Shown in pieces: positions 20,715 to 32,867 of a stretch of DNA of 64,000 nucleotides (positions within the stretch are counted from its first letter, which is position 1; every line of letters begins with the position of its first letter). A program made the position numbers and the translations under genes. The notes beneath the pieces are model-generated. The model made no database searches. It worked only from the letters and a program-made list of their open reading frames with translations, and had not been told where the DNA came from. The stretch covers positions 55,684,679-55,748,678 of the forward strand of contig CAMGYJ010000004.1 in assembly GCA_946122785.1 (NCBI GenBank), read 5' to 3'. Source of the DNA: Linum tenue. Its lineage: Eukaryota; Streptophyta; Magnoliopsida; Malpighiales; Linaceae.

Positions 20715-23162
20715 GTGCCTTCACATCAGAGGCGATTCCATGAGCTGATCGATGGAATCAAGATAAATGGGGTCCCAGCCGATGCCATCCAGCTGAGGAA
20801 CTTCCCGTTTACTCTGGAGGGCCAGGCCAAGGAGTGGCTAGACACTCGACCTCCAGGCTCGATTACCACGTTCACCAACCTGGTGGACAAGTTACTCACC
20901 CGCTATCATCCTCCGTCAAAAAAGGCGGACTTGCAGAAGCAGATCACCCACTTTATCCAGGATGAAGATGAGACCATCCGGGATGCATGGGAGAGATACA
21001 ACAGTCTCTTCCTGAGGTGTCCAAATCATGGTTTCAATGATGCTTTCAAGGTGGGCACCTTCTATCACGCCCTCTTCCCAGAAGACAAACAGCTGATTGA
21101 CTCGGTTTGTGGCGGGAACATGCTGACCAAAACACCGCCACAGCTGAATCAACTCTTTGAGGAGATGGCAGAGAACATGTATGATTGGGGAACGACCAGG
21201 AGATCGAGACGAGCACCAGGGCGGGGTGTGCATGCTGTAGCCACCCAGTCATCTGATTTGGTGCAGGTGGTGTCGAAGCTGGTTTCAGCCATAGATCGCT
21301 CTATATTGATTACAGGTACAGGACAGCCGCAGGCGATGCACTGCCAGTGGTGTGAGAGCTCCCATCATACCGTGGAGGACTGTCAGGCAATGAGGGAGTC
21401 GACTACACCTCAGGAGCAGGTGAACTTCATCAATAATGCTAGGTGCAATGACCCCTACAGTAACACGTACAACGAGGGGTGGCGCCAGCATCCCAATTTC
21501 TCCTGGGCTGGGGAAAATCCTAGACCACCAGCCTCCCAAGGACCGCCAGGCTTCCAGAGACCACCATATCAGCCCAGACAGGGGCAATTCCAGCAGCAGC
21601 AGCAACAGTCTCTCTACTAGCCCATGCCGGGGCATGCTGCTCAACCACAGCCGCGACCTTTCCAGCAGCAGGGGCAGCCTCTGCAACCCCAGTGCCGAAT
21701 GATCCGATGGCTGAATTGCGGGATCTGGTGGGTTCTCTTGCCAGTTCTAGTGCTCAGAAATTCAACACTATTGAGCAGTTCATGGAAAAGGCCTCGGGTA
21801 AATTCCTGACCCTTGAAGCTGGCCAGAGGAACACACAGGCTATCTTGCAGGATATCCAAACCCACCTGGGGAGTGTGGCTCAAGAGTGGCGTAGAGAGCT
21901 CCGGGTACATTGCCAGGTCATACCATTCCCAATCCGAAGGACCCGAATGCCCACTGTAATGCCATCACAACCAGGAGTGGCAAGATGACTGTTGATCCAC
22001 CTGTTCGGGAACAAGAGAGAGAGGCCCATGTTTTAGCATCTCTAGCGGTTGAAGAAGAAGCAGAGAAGGAGGTTGAGGCGCCTGCGCCTAAGCCGCAACC
22101 GGTAGTGAAGGAGTATATCCCGCAACTCCCCTTCCCTACTCGGTTGCACAAAGACAGGCTGGAGGCAGAGTTCGAAAACTTCATGGCCATGCTTAGGAAG
22201 CTGAATGTACAATTGCCCTTCTTGGAGGCACTATCCCAAATGCCTAAGTATGCGAAGTTCCTGAAAGATCTTCTCTCAAAGAAGCAGAAGCTGAGTGAGC
22301 TGGCCACTGTGGAGCTCAGCGAGGAGTGCTCGGCCATTCTGCAGAACAAGCTTCCGCAGAAGCAGAAGGACCCGGGTAGTTTTACTATCCCGTGCTCTAT
22401 CGATAAATTGCATGTAGAGAGGTCCTTGGCGGATCTAGGTGCTAGTATCAATGTCATGCCGTATAAATTGTTCAAGAAACTAGGCCTAGGTGAACCCCGT
22501 GCGACTAGGATGAGCCTTCAATTAGCTGACCGATCTATAGTTCATCCTAGGGGCATAGTGGAAGACCTTCTGGTTAAGGTTGGCAAATTCGTTTATCCTG
22601 TGGATTTTGTTGTCTTGGACATCAATGAGGACACCGAAGTGCCCCTTATATTGGGAAGGCCTTTCCTGGCCACCGCCAAGGCTCTCATAGATGTACATGA
22701 TGGGACCTTAGTTTGAGGGATGGCGAGGAGCGAATAACCTTTTCTATTGTTAATACTCTTCCTGCTTCATCGCCTTTGCATGCTGTTTCTCACCAGGAGC
22801 ACGAGTCTGTCGTGTATCCTTCTGTGCCTCCCATTTTGCAGGACTCCTCTCACGTATCTTCGCCGCCACTCCCATCCATTCCGTTACCAGACGATAAGAT
22901 CAAGGAGGAGTGGCGGCCGAAGCTGCAGGTAGCTAAGCCTGCTCGCAAGAAAACCGGAGACCACTATGAGCTGGTCCCGCCTCCTGAACCTCGACCACCT
23001 TGGCCATCCGAGTATTCAATCGCTTGCATCTTGCCGGATGGCCAAGTCGAGCTGACGAATGCTGGTGGCCACATTCGTCGTGTGCATGGCCACCACCTGA
23101 AGTTGTACCTCAAGAGCGATGTGGATCCGCTCTTGAAGGCACCTGCCCCTTCACCTCACTGA
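20715..23162 (+). pseudogene. gag: Broken gag-protease gene of element B
   Basis: It is homologous to the intact 924-residue ORF of element A. The first 110 or so residues are missing: the sequence jumps from the leader (GTGTGCCTTCACAT) straight to RRFHELIDGIKINGVPADAI. The gag domain, the CCHC knuckle (CQWC...HTVEDC) and the Gln-rich part read openly to a TAG stop at 21618-21620. Element A has CAG at that codon. Frameshifts follow between about 21660 and 21900. The protease part (DLGAS, LGRPFLATA) reads in another frame from 21910. It ends at a one-base loss in a run of T near 22711 (GTTTGA against GTTTTGA in element A). The tail (22713-23162) again ends in GGHIRRVHGHHLKLYL. The protein cannot be made as one piece, so the element would need gag in trans. 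Confidence 0.92.
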
Positions 23163-24521
23163 GCATCCACGCTACTGCGTCCAGCTAAAAGACGATAAAG
23201 AAGCGCTTGTGGGGAGGCAACCCCACCGAGGTTTGCATTTTCTTACCTTTTTCCTTTTGATTTTTGTGTTTTTTGAGTCTTGAAGTGTTGTTCCAGAGTC
23301 GAATGTCGTTTTGAGTGAAAACAGGTTGAATTCGGGGCTCCAGCAGTCCACACGGCCATGCCTGAAACTCACACGGCCGTGTGGTTTTGAACCCATGGCC
23401 GTGTGAAGGCTCGGCATAATCCACATGGCCAATTGTGCAATTCACACGGCCGTGTGGATTACCTTGGCCAGGCCGTGTGGCCGATACGGGCAACTCTGAT
23501 GCTCACACGGCCGTATGGTTTTGACCCCTTGGCCGTGTGAGCTCTCGGCATTTTCCACACGGCCAGATGTGCATGTCACACGGCCGTGTGGATTTCCTCG
23601 GCCTGGCCGTGTCGGCCAACACGGGCACACCCTGCACCTCACACGGCCGTGTGAGCCTGCCCGTGTGGCCGAGCCACGGGCTATAAATTCGGCCGACACG
23701 GCCAAGTGGTCAGAAAATCCACTTTCACTCGCCGGAATCCTCTCCCCCTCGCCGGAAAGCCGCGACATTTCACCCTCCTTGGCAATTTTCGGCCATTTTT
23801 GGTTGGTTTTTCACAAATCCAACACCACACCCACCCTTCCCTCACCATTATCGGCCTGTCCCTCGTTTTTCAGGTGATTTGGATCGATTTTGAGTCGCCG
23901 GAGGCGATTTCCGGCGAGACTCCGGCGAGGCTCCGACGAGCACTTCCAGGCACTTTTTTGGCTTTTTGTCGCTTCCATCGGCTTCCCCTCATCATCCCCT
24001 ACACCTCTACTTGAGTCTTCAGGTTTGATTTTGCCCTTAACTATGTTAATTATGGAGAATTGGGTGTTAGGGTGCATGTTTAGAGAACCTCTTTAAATCT
24101 TGTGAATTTTGTGCAATTGATTGAGTGGAATGCTTGGATTATGTCTGAATTGTGTTGGGCAATGTCCCCCTTGCTAGTTTGAGCCCTTGTGTGCAAGAAT
24201 TTTGTCAATTTCATGCTTACCTTAATAGTGCACACAAGGTGTTCGATGAAATGCCTGTTTTTCATGCAATGTTGTGAGCACCGGTTGTGGCCCTTAATGA
24301 TGTGCTTTGAGGGTGTATTTGCTATGGATGTGAACCTTAAGTTGCCTACTTTATCGTGAATATGCACCCCCACTCAGATTATGCTTGATTGATCGAGTTT
24401 TTGACCCCCGAACTATGGATGAAACCATGGTTTGACTGTTTTCTGTTCTTAAGTGTGGGGGTGTGATTAACCTTTTCTTTGGCTCTTTTGGTTCCACTTT
24501 GGGTTGTTCTTTTGCAGGACC
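23163..24521 (+). other. Noncoding spacer of element B with palindrome array
   Basis: After the gag remnant, 23340-23700 holds a dense array of ACGGCCGT-type palindromes. 23700-24500 reads like a 5' untranslated region (pyrimidine-rich, few ORFs). A clear 3' splice-site consensus (pyrimidine run then TTTTGCAG at 24510-24517) lies five bases before the ATG of the next ORF. Confidence 0.7.
23340..23700 (+). repeat. Array of ACGGCCGT-core palindromes
   Basis: CACACGGCCGTGTG or one-base variants occur about six times, interspersed with single-sided CACGGCCA, TGGCCGTGTG and ACGGGCA words. The same vocabulary is found in the LTRs of this element, but in element A it occurs only with TA flanks (TACGGCCGTA). 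Confidence 0.88.
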
Positions 24522-25880
24522 ATGACGAAACCCGACCCCAAGCACCCGTTCATTCGGGATTTGAAGCGGGGCCCCTACCAGGATCGGTTCAAGCAGGTCC
24601 TGGCTTGCTCGTTTGGGCAGCACCACTGCTGGTCCAGGCGAGAGTTTGAGCAGTTGCACTGCTATGAGCACTTCGCCGCCATCATCACCAACCGCCCGTG
24701 GCGCCGTCTGCTCTCCATCCGCGAGAAGGTCTACCACGAGCCCGTGCTGGAGTTCTGCACGACCTTCAAGCACGCATCCACAGAGAGTTGGACAGACAGT
24801 AACGTCGCCAAGTTCCGGCTCGGCGGTGTACCACGGTCTATGAGCTACCACGAGCTGGCCATTGCTCTCGACCTCGGCCTGGCAGATAGTGAGGACTACG
24901 TCACCGAGGTCAACGATCCGGTGGGCGTGAACTTCAGGACGCTGTACAACCGCCTCGCTCAGCCAGGCCGGCAGTGTCCCTTCACTGCAGGGAAGACGAA
25001 GGCTAGCACCCTGCAGCTCGACAACCGCCTCCTCTACCACCTGCTGGCAAAGTCCTACATCCCAGCTTCAGACAGCGCCAGCGCCATCACCAAGCGGGCC
25101 CTGTACTTCATACAGTCTATCCGCCAGGTCGACCATCCTCTCCACTTGGGTTCTGTGGTGGCCAAAACCTTTGAGAAGAGTGCTTCCGAGTTGAAGAGCC
25201 TGCACTGCACTCCCCTCATCACACGCCTGGTCACCTACTTCGGGCTTTCTTTGCAGGGGTGCACAGAGCAGGGGAGCACCAGTGTCTTCGGCAGGGAGAC
25301 GATTAGTCGCATGCACCTGCTGCGTGAGAACCGCGGCATCCTGTGGATCGAGGGGTTTCCGGAACCTCAGATCCCAGAGGAGGGCCAGCCAGCGGACGAG
25401 GAGGATGAGGCTGCTGATCATGTGGAGCCCGAGGAGGTGGATGATGCTGCTGCCCCCTGCCCCACCACCTTCAAGTACGGGGGTGGCAGCTCCGCTTTCC
25501 CCGGGCAGGACTACTTCACCCACCAGTTCGAGCAGCTGCGTATCCAGAACCAGCAGATCCTTGACCGGCAGCTCCAGTTCCAGCAACAGTATGCGGCTCA
25601 CCAGGCCGAGTACCAGAACCGGATGGCTGCTTATGATGAGCGCCTGGACATGATGGCGACCCAGCAGGGGGTGACACTGGCTCATATCGAGCGAGAGAAG
25701 GCTCGATCTAGGCGCATGCAGGAGGTCCAACAGCACCTGCTCCAGCTGCTGCCGGGCAAGCATCCAGTCTGGAGGACTCCCTGGGAGGACTCTCCACTTT
25801 CACCTCCCCCAGCTAATGGTGATGATGGTGATGACGCTTTCATGGACGACATCGACCTGGATAACCTTGGCGACGAGTAG
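24522..25880 (+). CDS. Athila ORF1-type protein in the env position
   Basis: This is an intact 452-residue ORF located between the gag region and the 3' LTR. Athila-lineage elements carry an additional ORF in this position. Residues about 20-260 match the pattern I know from the Athila ORF-1 family, including EPVLEFCTTFK and KFRLGGVPRSMSYHELAIAL. The middle (about 285-315) is acidic, followed by a Gln/Arg-rich coiled-coil-like stretch (about 330-420) and an Asp-rich C-terminus. I see no signal peptide and no membrane segment, so it does not look like a membrane envelope protein. Its role is unknown. The start at 24522 is the first ATG and sits five bases after a strong splice acceptor, so translation from a spliced subgenomic RNA is likely. 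It is the only intact ORF of the element. Element A lacks it. Confidence 0.85.
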   Translation: MTKPDPKHPFIRDLKRGPYQDRFKQVLACSFGQHHCWSRREFEQLHCYEHFAAIITNRPWRRLLSIREKVYHEPVLEFCTTFKHASTESWTDSNVAKFRLGGVPRSMSYHELAIALDLGLADSEDYVTEVNDPVGVNFRTLYNRLAQPGRQCPFTAGKTKASTLQLDNRLLYHLLAKSYIPASDSASAITKRALYFIQSIRQVDHPLHLGSVVAKTFEKSASELKSLHCTPLITRLVTYFGLSLQGCTEQGSTSVFGRETISRMHLLRENRGILWIEGFPEPQIPEEGQPADEEDEAADHVEPEEVDDAAAPCPTTFKYGGGSSAFPGQDYFTHQFEQLRIQNQQILDRQLQFQQQYAAHQAEYQNRMAAYDERLDMMATQQGVTLAHIEREKARSRRMQEVQQHLLQLLPGKHPVWRTPWEDSPLSPPPANGDDGDDAFMDDIDLDNLGDE

Positions 25881-27722
25881 GCTGTACTCGTTGCCCCTCT
25901 GAGTGTGTTTTCATTTTAGACTTTTGTGTGTTTGCTCCATGTGTGCGGAGCTTGAACTTAGTTTGTCGTTTGTTTTTGTTTCCTTTTTCTTTTGTGGATT
26001 GTTTATTTTGTGGCCGTCTGGGCTACTGATCCCTAACGCACAGTGTGCTAGTGTGTTCTTGATGTTCGATTCGTGCAGAACTGTCCATCTTCCCGTTTGT
26101 TTCTCGCTGACTGGTCCACTTCCAGTCCCCCGGCCGTCTTTCCATCCGGTAACATCGTTCCCCTTATCTCTCCCTATACTCCATTGAGGGCAATGTCGTG
26201 CTTAAGTGTGGGAGTGCTTTGTATCGGTTGGAATCTATATATGTGTGCTTGGAGCCTAGTTCGCTGTCCGAATCTTACGATTTGAGGGCTCCAAGTACTG
26301 TTGTTTGATCATATTGGCACTGTGTTGTGATTGGTGAATTGAATGCTTTTCGGATTGATGCATGACAACTGGATTGTGACTAGGACAACCTATGATGATG
26401 ACTGAGACGTGCAGTAGAATTGTGTAAGGGTTCAGTTTTTCAACTGTTTGCTTACCAACTGTGACTTGGATTGATCACTTGTTCTTGACAGTCGTTTATG
26501 CACCTAGTTCAGGGAATCAGAATGAGAGATAGAGCATATAGGTAGCCATGTGAGATTTGAGCATGCTCGTTTCTTTCTTGTGCGATAGATCCCTCTTCCA
26601 TGATGTGTAGCATTCACGTTGTCACTAGCTAAGATGATGGAGGCATAGGATTAGCCCACGAACAAATTGACTGTCCTGATGTGTCATATCCCCTAGTCAG
26701 CCCCTTTGAGCCGTGTGCTATCCTTTCTTTCGGCCTACAATGAAAAATCACCCTTTTGCATCTTTTAGAAGGTTCCGCAGAGTGGTTTTTACATGTTTTC
26801 GGCTATTTCTGCTAAATTTAATGTGAGGGTTGGAGGTAGTGCTTAAAAGTTGGGCATGTGTTTGAAATATGTGCAGAAGTGGTGGTTCTCTTAAGCAATG
26901 AAAAGAAAATGAAAGAAAAACAAGAAAAAAAATGAAAGCAAAAGAGAGCCACTACAAAAAATCTGAATAGTGCCCAGTAAGTAGTGTTTCCTAGCAGTCT
27001 GGCTTGGAAATGCTGACATTTATATAACCTCCTTCGCTCTTGTGCTTTTGAGAATTTGAGTAATGCAGAATGACAGGAAGGAAATACTGGTTTGTTTGAC
27101 TGTGATTGTGTGGATTTGGAAATGTGGAACCTTGTGCTATGAATACATCCACCACCTAAAAGGCCTTCTCCCCATGTCCAAGACCCTATCCAGTCATTTG
27201 AACCTGTGTCTAAGACCTCTGGATTAGTTAGTGGTGACACCCCATATGTGAACTCTAGCATTTAGAGGTTGCCATCATGGTGAAGAGATGTTAGGGATTG
27301 AGAGAATAAGCATGCGCATTTTTCGCATCAAATTGTCTTGACCCTACTGGTCGAGAGTGAGTGATTCATTTTTCATATTCTATATACTCTTGTACCCCGG
27401 TGAGGACCTAGATTGCTCCGTCTCTATTCTGATGTCTTGATTTTTGTGCATGAGGTGACTGTCTTGAGTAAGTGGTTGAGTCAAGTCTAGGTTGGTTGGT
27501 GAACAGAAGGGAGATTCTTCCTTTACTCGATTTTGCTGCACTCGAATGTCCTTTGTGGTGGTTGTCCAGGTTGCTATTGAAGTTGCTCATGTGTTGATGT
27601 TTGAAAATCAGTACGATTCACGTGTTCTGTGCCTTTATGACTTGTCCCCAATGTTGGTATGATTGAAAATGTGAGCTTACCTTGAGTCTGACTTGGTTTG
27701 CTTGGGGACAAGCAAACGGTTA
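25881..27722 (+). other. 3' noncoding region of element B
   Basis: About 1.8 kb have no ORF of note. From about 26140 it is homologous to the 3' region of element A (876-2440 reversed). Its conservation across both elements suggests a function in packaging or RNA processing, but this is inference. Confidence 0.8.
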
Positions 27723-27736
27723 AGTGAGGGGGAATT
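27723..27736 (+). other. Polypurine tract of element B
   Basis: The sequence is AGTGAGGGGGAATT, immediately before the 3' LTR. Confidence 0.88.
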
Positions 27737-29087
27737 TGATAGACCGTTAATTACACATGTTTTTACCCCTATTCTTACACCGTTTGAGATGTGGATTCTC
27801 GCGTTTTAGGCCGATTTCACGCTAGGTTGTGCTTGTTTGTGATATTTCAGGTCCTAGTACGTGAATTGAGGCTTGGGAGCGAGTTTGGGGGCGATTGGAC
27901 GAAGATCGGACGCGTGGCGAGGCGCTGTGGAAGCCACACGGGCATCCCAGGAACCCACACGGCCGTGCAAGTCACCCTTGTGGCCGTGTAGTTTGTGCCG
28001 AGAGCAAACACGGGCATGGTGGAATTTCCACACGGCCGTGTGACCCTGACCGTGTGGGAAGCCTGAAGTTCGATTAATTGAGACGTAGCGTTTTGGAAGC
28101 CACACGGGCAACTGGGTAAGCCACACGGCCATGTGGCCTGCCCGTGTGAGTCGGGAAATCTTGGTTTTTACCCAATTCCGAGCCACAAGTGAGAGAATCG
28201 ATTCTTTGGAGCAAAAACAGAGCCCTAGAGAGAGAAAGTGCGAAGAACTCATCCTAAGAGTGGTTTTGGAGCTGGGTTTCATCAAATCAAGCTTGGAGAT
28301 CATCATAGGAGTGATAATCATCATCCCAGAGCAGATTCTTCCCATTGTTATGAGTATGACTGCTTTGTATCTTGTTTTCCCCTCTCTCTCTATGGAGTAG
28401 AACTTTCTCTCACTTGGGTATGAAGAATCCTAGTTCCATGTGTTAGGGATTTTGATTGTAATGACTTGGGATTGTTATAATTCTTGATTATAATCGAATG
28501 ATGCATGATTCATTGAATTGATTGAAGTCTGATCAGCTTTTCTCGATTTCTGCTGCAACCTAAGATAGATAGAATCTGATTAGGTTGTTAGAGCTACATC
28601 ATTCGGTAGTAGTGGATTGGCTATACGAGAGTTAGTCAATCTACTGCTTTGTACTGGAATCCAATTCCAGTATTGGAGTTCTGTGTTCATAGCCTCAGCT
28701 TTCTATCTCGGCGAAGACTAGTTGTCTGCCGGGTAGATTGACTGAGAGGGCTTGGTCAGCTTAAGAGATTCCAAGCTACTGTCGGATCTTCCGCAGTTTA
28801 ATCAACAGTAAATCAACCCAGGGTAATTACAATTGAACCTAACCAAGGAGCTAGGGGGACTCATTCCCGAGTGACTCTTCCTTGACTTCAGAAAATCGAA
28901 CCATTTCCTGCTTTTTACTGCTTTTACTTTAAACAACAATCACTCGACTTAGTTTGCTAGATAATAGATAATCACGGAGTAGGCAGTAGATCTAGACCCC
29001 GGGTTGATAATAGAACTTGCTACTTTACTGCATTCCCGGACTGCGATTTCACTTGGTCGCAGTTTGGTGTTGTGTTTTGGCGTGTCA
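27737..29087 (+). repeat. 3' LTR of element B
   Basis: It is 1351 bp, the same length as the 5' copy. It is followed by the CTAGG target duplication at 29088-29092. Confidence 0.97.
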
Positions 29088-29092
29088 CTAGG

Positions 29093-31502
29093 CGACCTCC
29101 TAATTCCATAAGGAATTCATTTTCCCTTGCTGGGGAATATACGAAGGCCTACTCATTAAAGAAAAAGGAAAAAGGAGTCAAATATCTACTCTGTGAAAAA
29201 ATTGTTCTTCATTTATAAGTACTCGCCTCCTATACCTCTTGTCCATACCTCATCATTCATAACATGAGAAAAGGCGTTTAAGTTCTTAATGATGAAGCAC
29301 GAAAACCCTTCACCCGGGCAAGGCAAAAATGGCAGCGTTGAAGGAGAAAATACGTTCACAATCGACGTCAGTGCTGTCGTTTGTGGCGAGAAGCATAATC
29401 GCAAAGTGCCTGAACCCCCGAGTACCATCACTGAATTCCTCACTCTTCTGAGGGGAGAAGAAGTACCATCCCTATCTTGGAGGGAATAATAGGGATACCT
29501 GGCCTAGTCAAGGCCACGAAGGAGATGGTACATAAGGAAGAACCACTAGATCTGGCTCCCCCAAAGCTTACTTCAATGGATCTACCTCCAAATATGCATA
29601 TATAGGAGATCTACAAAATGTCTGATATAGCTAGCAGATGTATCTTTTTGCTACGCCAATTGCCTGTTAAACTATGTTGAAATGATAGTAGGGCCTCTAA
29701 TTTTCAGCTGTGACTTTGCCATGGTAGATATGGCCCTTTAGTAGACGTGCTCCTCCATTATAGTGTGTTCATTTATTGCTACTTCCATGGAAGTTATAGA
29801 TGTCCCAACAAGAAAATAACCTTTAAGGTGGGAAGCGTGGAGCATTACACCCTAATCCCACGCCCTACCGATGATGGATGGCTATTTTTTATAATGAGGC
29901 AATAGACGACTTCACCGATATATAATACTTCTGACATGGACATCAAGATCGCCACTATCCCCAAAATAAGATCGCCTACTGATTCTGACATGTGGGTTTG
30001 TACAATGCTTTCTTTCGAACGCCCTTAATAAAGAATTTATGGTAAAACGAAAGGATATGCGGGATCACCAAAAAAGATAATCTTGATCTGAGAATTCTAC
30101 CCAGGGCTCGACTTTTCATCCATCCACACAAAATTTTCAAGGGTCAAGAAAAGAAGGAGGATGAGTGGAGTGAGTGATGGTTGACACTCCGATTAGTCTA
30201 ACTGTTTCGCCTAGCTAAGAGTCATAAAGCAAAAGGGCACTTCATGAGAGTCAACCCATATTCTTGTCTAACTTAAGGACGTTGAACAAAAATACTACCC
30301 AATGATAGCCCTGATTTTCTTTTTTGTTCTCGTTTCTCGAACAATTGGTTATTCAATAAAAAGGTTTTTTATTTTATTTTGTTAGTTGAGTTGTAGATTT
30401 TGGCAATTTCTCGTATTAAGGAACAAATTCTCATACTCAAGTGCATCTTGCATATGCTATTTCGGATTGGCTTGTGCATTAAAATATCATATAAACGGAA
30501 CGCAAGCATCCTAACCAGGCAACGCATTCAAACCAGACTGAACCACAAATGGCACCCAAAATGGTGGCCATTTGCACATTTTGGCGCTAAATTAAGGAGG
30601 TCAGGATAGACCTGATTTTTCCTCCCTCCTAAAATTTCCACTATTTCGTCCCCTAAGAATTTCCCTTATCTCCATTGCCAAAACCTTCATCTCAAAACCT
30701 CCCTAAAAACTCAATCAAACCTCTCTAATCCTTCAGTTCATCACCACTACCCATCATCTCTTCCACCACATTCTTCAAGAAATCCCCTAATTGAAGACTG
30801 GAGAGCCCTTCTCCCTCACCAAGGCCGCAACACAAAAGCTCCTCTCTCTCGTCAATTTTTTTGATTCATGCACTCCAATGGCTGAAAGGTATGTGCTCCA
30901 TTTCTCTTAGACATGATTAGGTGTTTGAATGGTTGAATTTGACAAGGGATTGAATGGTTGAATGATGGAGGGGTTCCAACCATGTATTCTCCTTCTCGCC
31001 TTCTCCCCATGAACGACGCCGCACAAGGGAAAAACGAGGCACAAAAGATGCAACCCGCTAACCCGGTCTGACAGGATAACCACCCAGGTTTGGCGGGTTT
31101 GACCACTTCTAGGCTGCTGTTGAAAAGGGTTGCTATAGCCCGTTTTTAAGGGCGGATCCGGGCCAACCCGGGTCCCCCCGTGGGTTGACAACCTTGGTCT
31201 TTTCAAGATTTCTAAGTTCGTAGGACCTCTTTTCCATTCACTACTTCTCTTTGGATTATCTTAAACACTTCGTGCCAAAATATGTCGAGTTGTGCAATTT
31301 CAGGCTGCCCCTGCAAAATGGTGCTTTGGTCTCCATCGTAGGTTCTGGGTTTCCATCTTTGCATCTATGGTTTGAGCTGGCATATTTGGTGCACAAGGGA
31401 TCTTTGGCAAGATCAAGTTGTATATATGTTGTTTAATTTGCATATCTCGTATGTTGGATTGAGTGCAGGGTGAGGAAGATCTTCCGAGAGCTTTAAGGAG
31501 GT
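29093..31502. other. Uncharacterised repeat-like region
   Basis: There is no intact gene. 30600-30860 is pyrimidine-rich and resembles an untranslated leader, as does 23700-24500 in element B. It is followed by the decayed ORF1-like sequence, so this is probably the remains of an older Athila element in plus orientation. Around 31050-31195 is a GC-rich patch with many ACCCG/CGGGT words, possibly a hAT-like fragment. Confidence 0.45.
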
Positions 31503-32145
31503 AGCGAATCTTCCTCTTGTTCCTCTTCAAGGATAAGTGATCGCCTTGATGATTCCATAGAGGTGGAGTATGAGGCTTCTCCTCCCGGAGTTGGACGCCA
31601 CAACATGGAATTTAGATAGTGCACGCGCCTACAACAACACACTACTCCTCCAGTAGCCCATGTGGCTCACGAGGATGAGGAAGAGGTAGCTCTCTTCCAA
31701 ATTGAGATAAATGATGAGCGGGTCATTGATTCCTAGGAGGAAGCTCCTCCAACACCTCAGACTATGGTGTCGCTGCACTATGCTTTCCACAATGGAATCG
31801 ATGTTGCACTTCACCAATCCCGAGTATTGGGTCAAGACGCTCCTCTATAATGACATCGTGGCGGAGCTATACGGTGATATCTAATGGGAGGAATTCTAGC
31901 GCTACCAGGGCTGAGGTTCAAATATTTTCGGCCAACTCTAGGTTGCAGGTCTAGTTGAGTTGTTAGCCTCTTTCTAAGACAACTATGATGTCTTCATCGA
32001 GAAGTTAGGCATCCCGAGCATCTCTCCATGCTTTGCACGCCTGTCTAACATCATCCTAGGATGCCCTTACAGAATTGTGAGAAAGCATAAGGATAAGACT
32101 CTTTGGGAGTCCTTGACCTCCCATGAGCCTCCCTTCGCGGTCTGA
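31503..32145 (+). pseudogene. Decayed Athila ORF1-like sequence
   Basis: Reading across frames one can follow a serine-rich start, an acidic stretch (EDEEEVALFQIEINDERVID), then FTNPEYWVKTLLYND, LVELLASF and IEKLGIPSISPCFARLSNII. Stops and frameshifts occur at least four times. The layout is reminiscent of ORF1-type proteins in Athila elements but much diverged from the ORF in element B. The assignment is tentative. Confidence 0.45.
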
Positions 32146-32867
32146 GAGTCCTACTCTAACAGGAAGATGGACCACTTCCTACGGGTTGTTCAACATTTTG
32201 CGCGTCTCCTTGCACGAACGTTAGGATGGATAGGGGCAGAGGCTCTCCATCCAGGACATGCTGATTTTCCACTCCATCGTAGATGGATTCTAAATGCACT
32301 CGTGGTGGCTCATGGCTGAGATGTTTGCCAAGATATGAGGTAAGGAGAAAGCGAATCACCTTCCAAGTGGTGGGATCAGTCTCACCATCGCCGAGCACAT
32401 CAACAACCATCATGATAGCTATGACCGCAATTGATGTACCCTTGAGGAGCTCATTTTTTGCACTCGTTTGCGCACACCAAAGTTGAGGTGAGCTTCTTCA
32501 CCAACTCCGAGGTCGATGTCTTCAATGTGACTACACCTTTACCACTTAGACAGCAGATCATAAGCCACCCATCGAGCTCTTTGTTCATCCTTGACTCATG
32601 CTTCTACTTATACGCTAGTTTGCGGACCTGATAGATGGTGCTTTGATTTATTTGGAACCACTTCCTCCACCTCCAACGTACCAGTACCCGTCCACCCTCT
32701 CTGATGCCATCACACAGCTTCATCATTGATACTAAGAACCAGGAACAGAGGTCAAGAGAGTACATGGAGATAGAACTTGATATTCTAAACACGAGAGTCT
32801 ACATGACTCACGTAATGCTCCATGAGAAGCGAGAGCTGTGTTATAGTTTGAGCCCCCGCTTCGTGAT

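Larger units (their letters stand above)
19262..29087 (+). mobile_element. Complete Athila-type LTR retroelement B (9826 bp)
   Basis: It has two 1351-bp LTRs, a perfect 5-bp target duplication CTAGG (19257-19261 and 29088-29092), a tRNA-Asp-type primer site and a polypurine tract. The order inside is a broken gag-protease gene (20715-23162), about 1.3 kb of noncoding sequence with an array of ACGGCCGT palindromes, an intact ORF of the Athila ORF1 type (24522-25880), and about 1.8 kb of noncoding 3' region. There is no reverse transcriptase or integrase core. By eye the LTRs differ at about 30 of 1351 positions, so it is older than element A. It is in opposite orientation to element A. Confidence 0.96.

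Noticed and set aside
24351..25763. Two long minus-strand ORFs (about 230 codons each)
   Set aside because: They are antisense shadows of the intact downstream ORF of element B, with no family features.
29213..29489. Overlapping ORFs on both strands after element B
   Set aside because: Neither has recognisable domains or start context. The region reads as old repeat debris.
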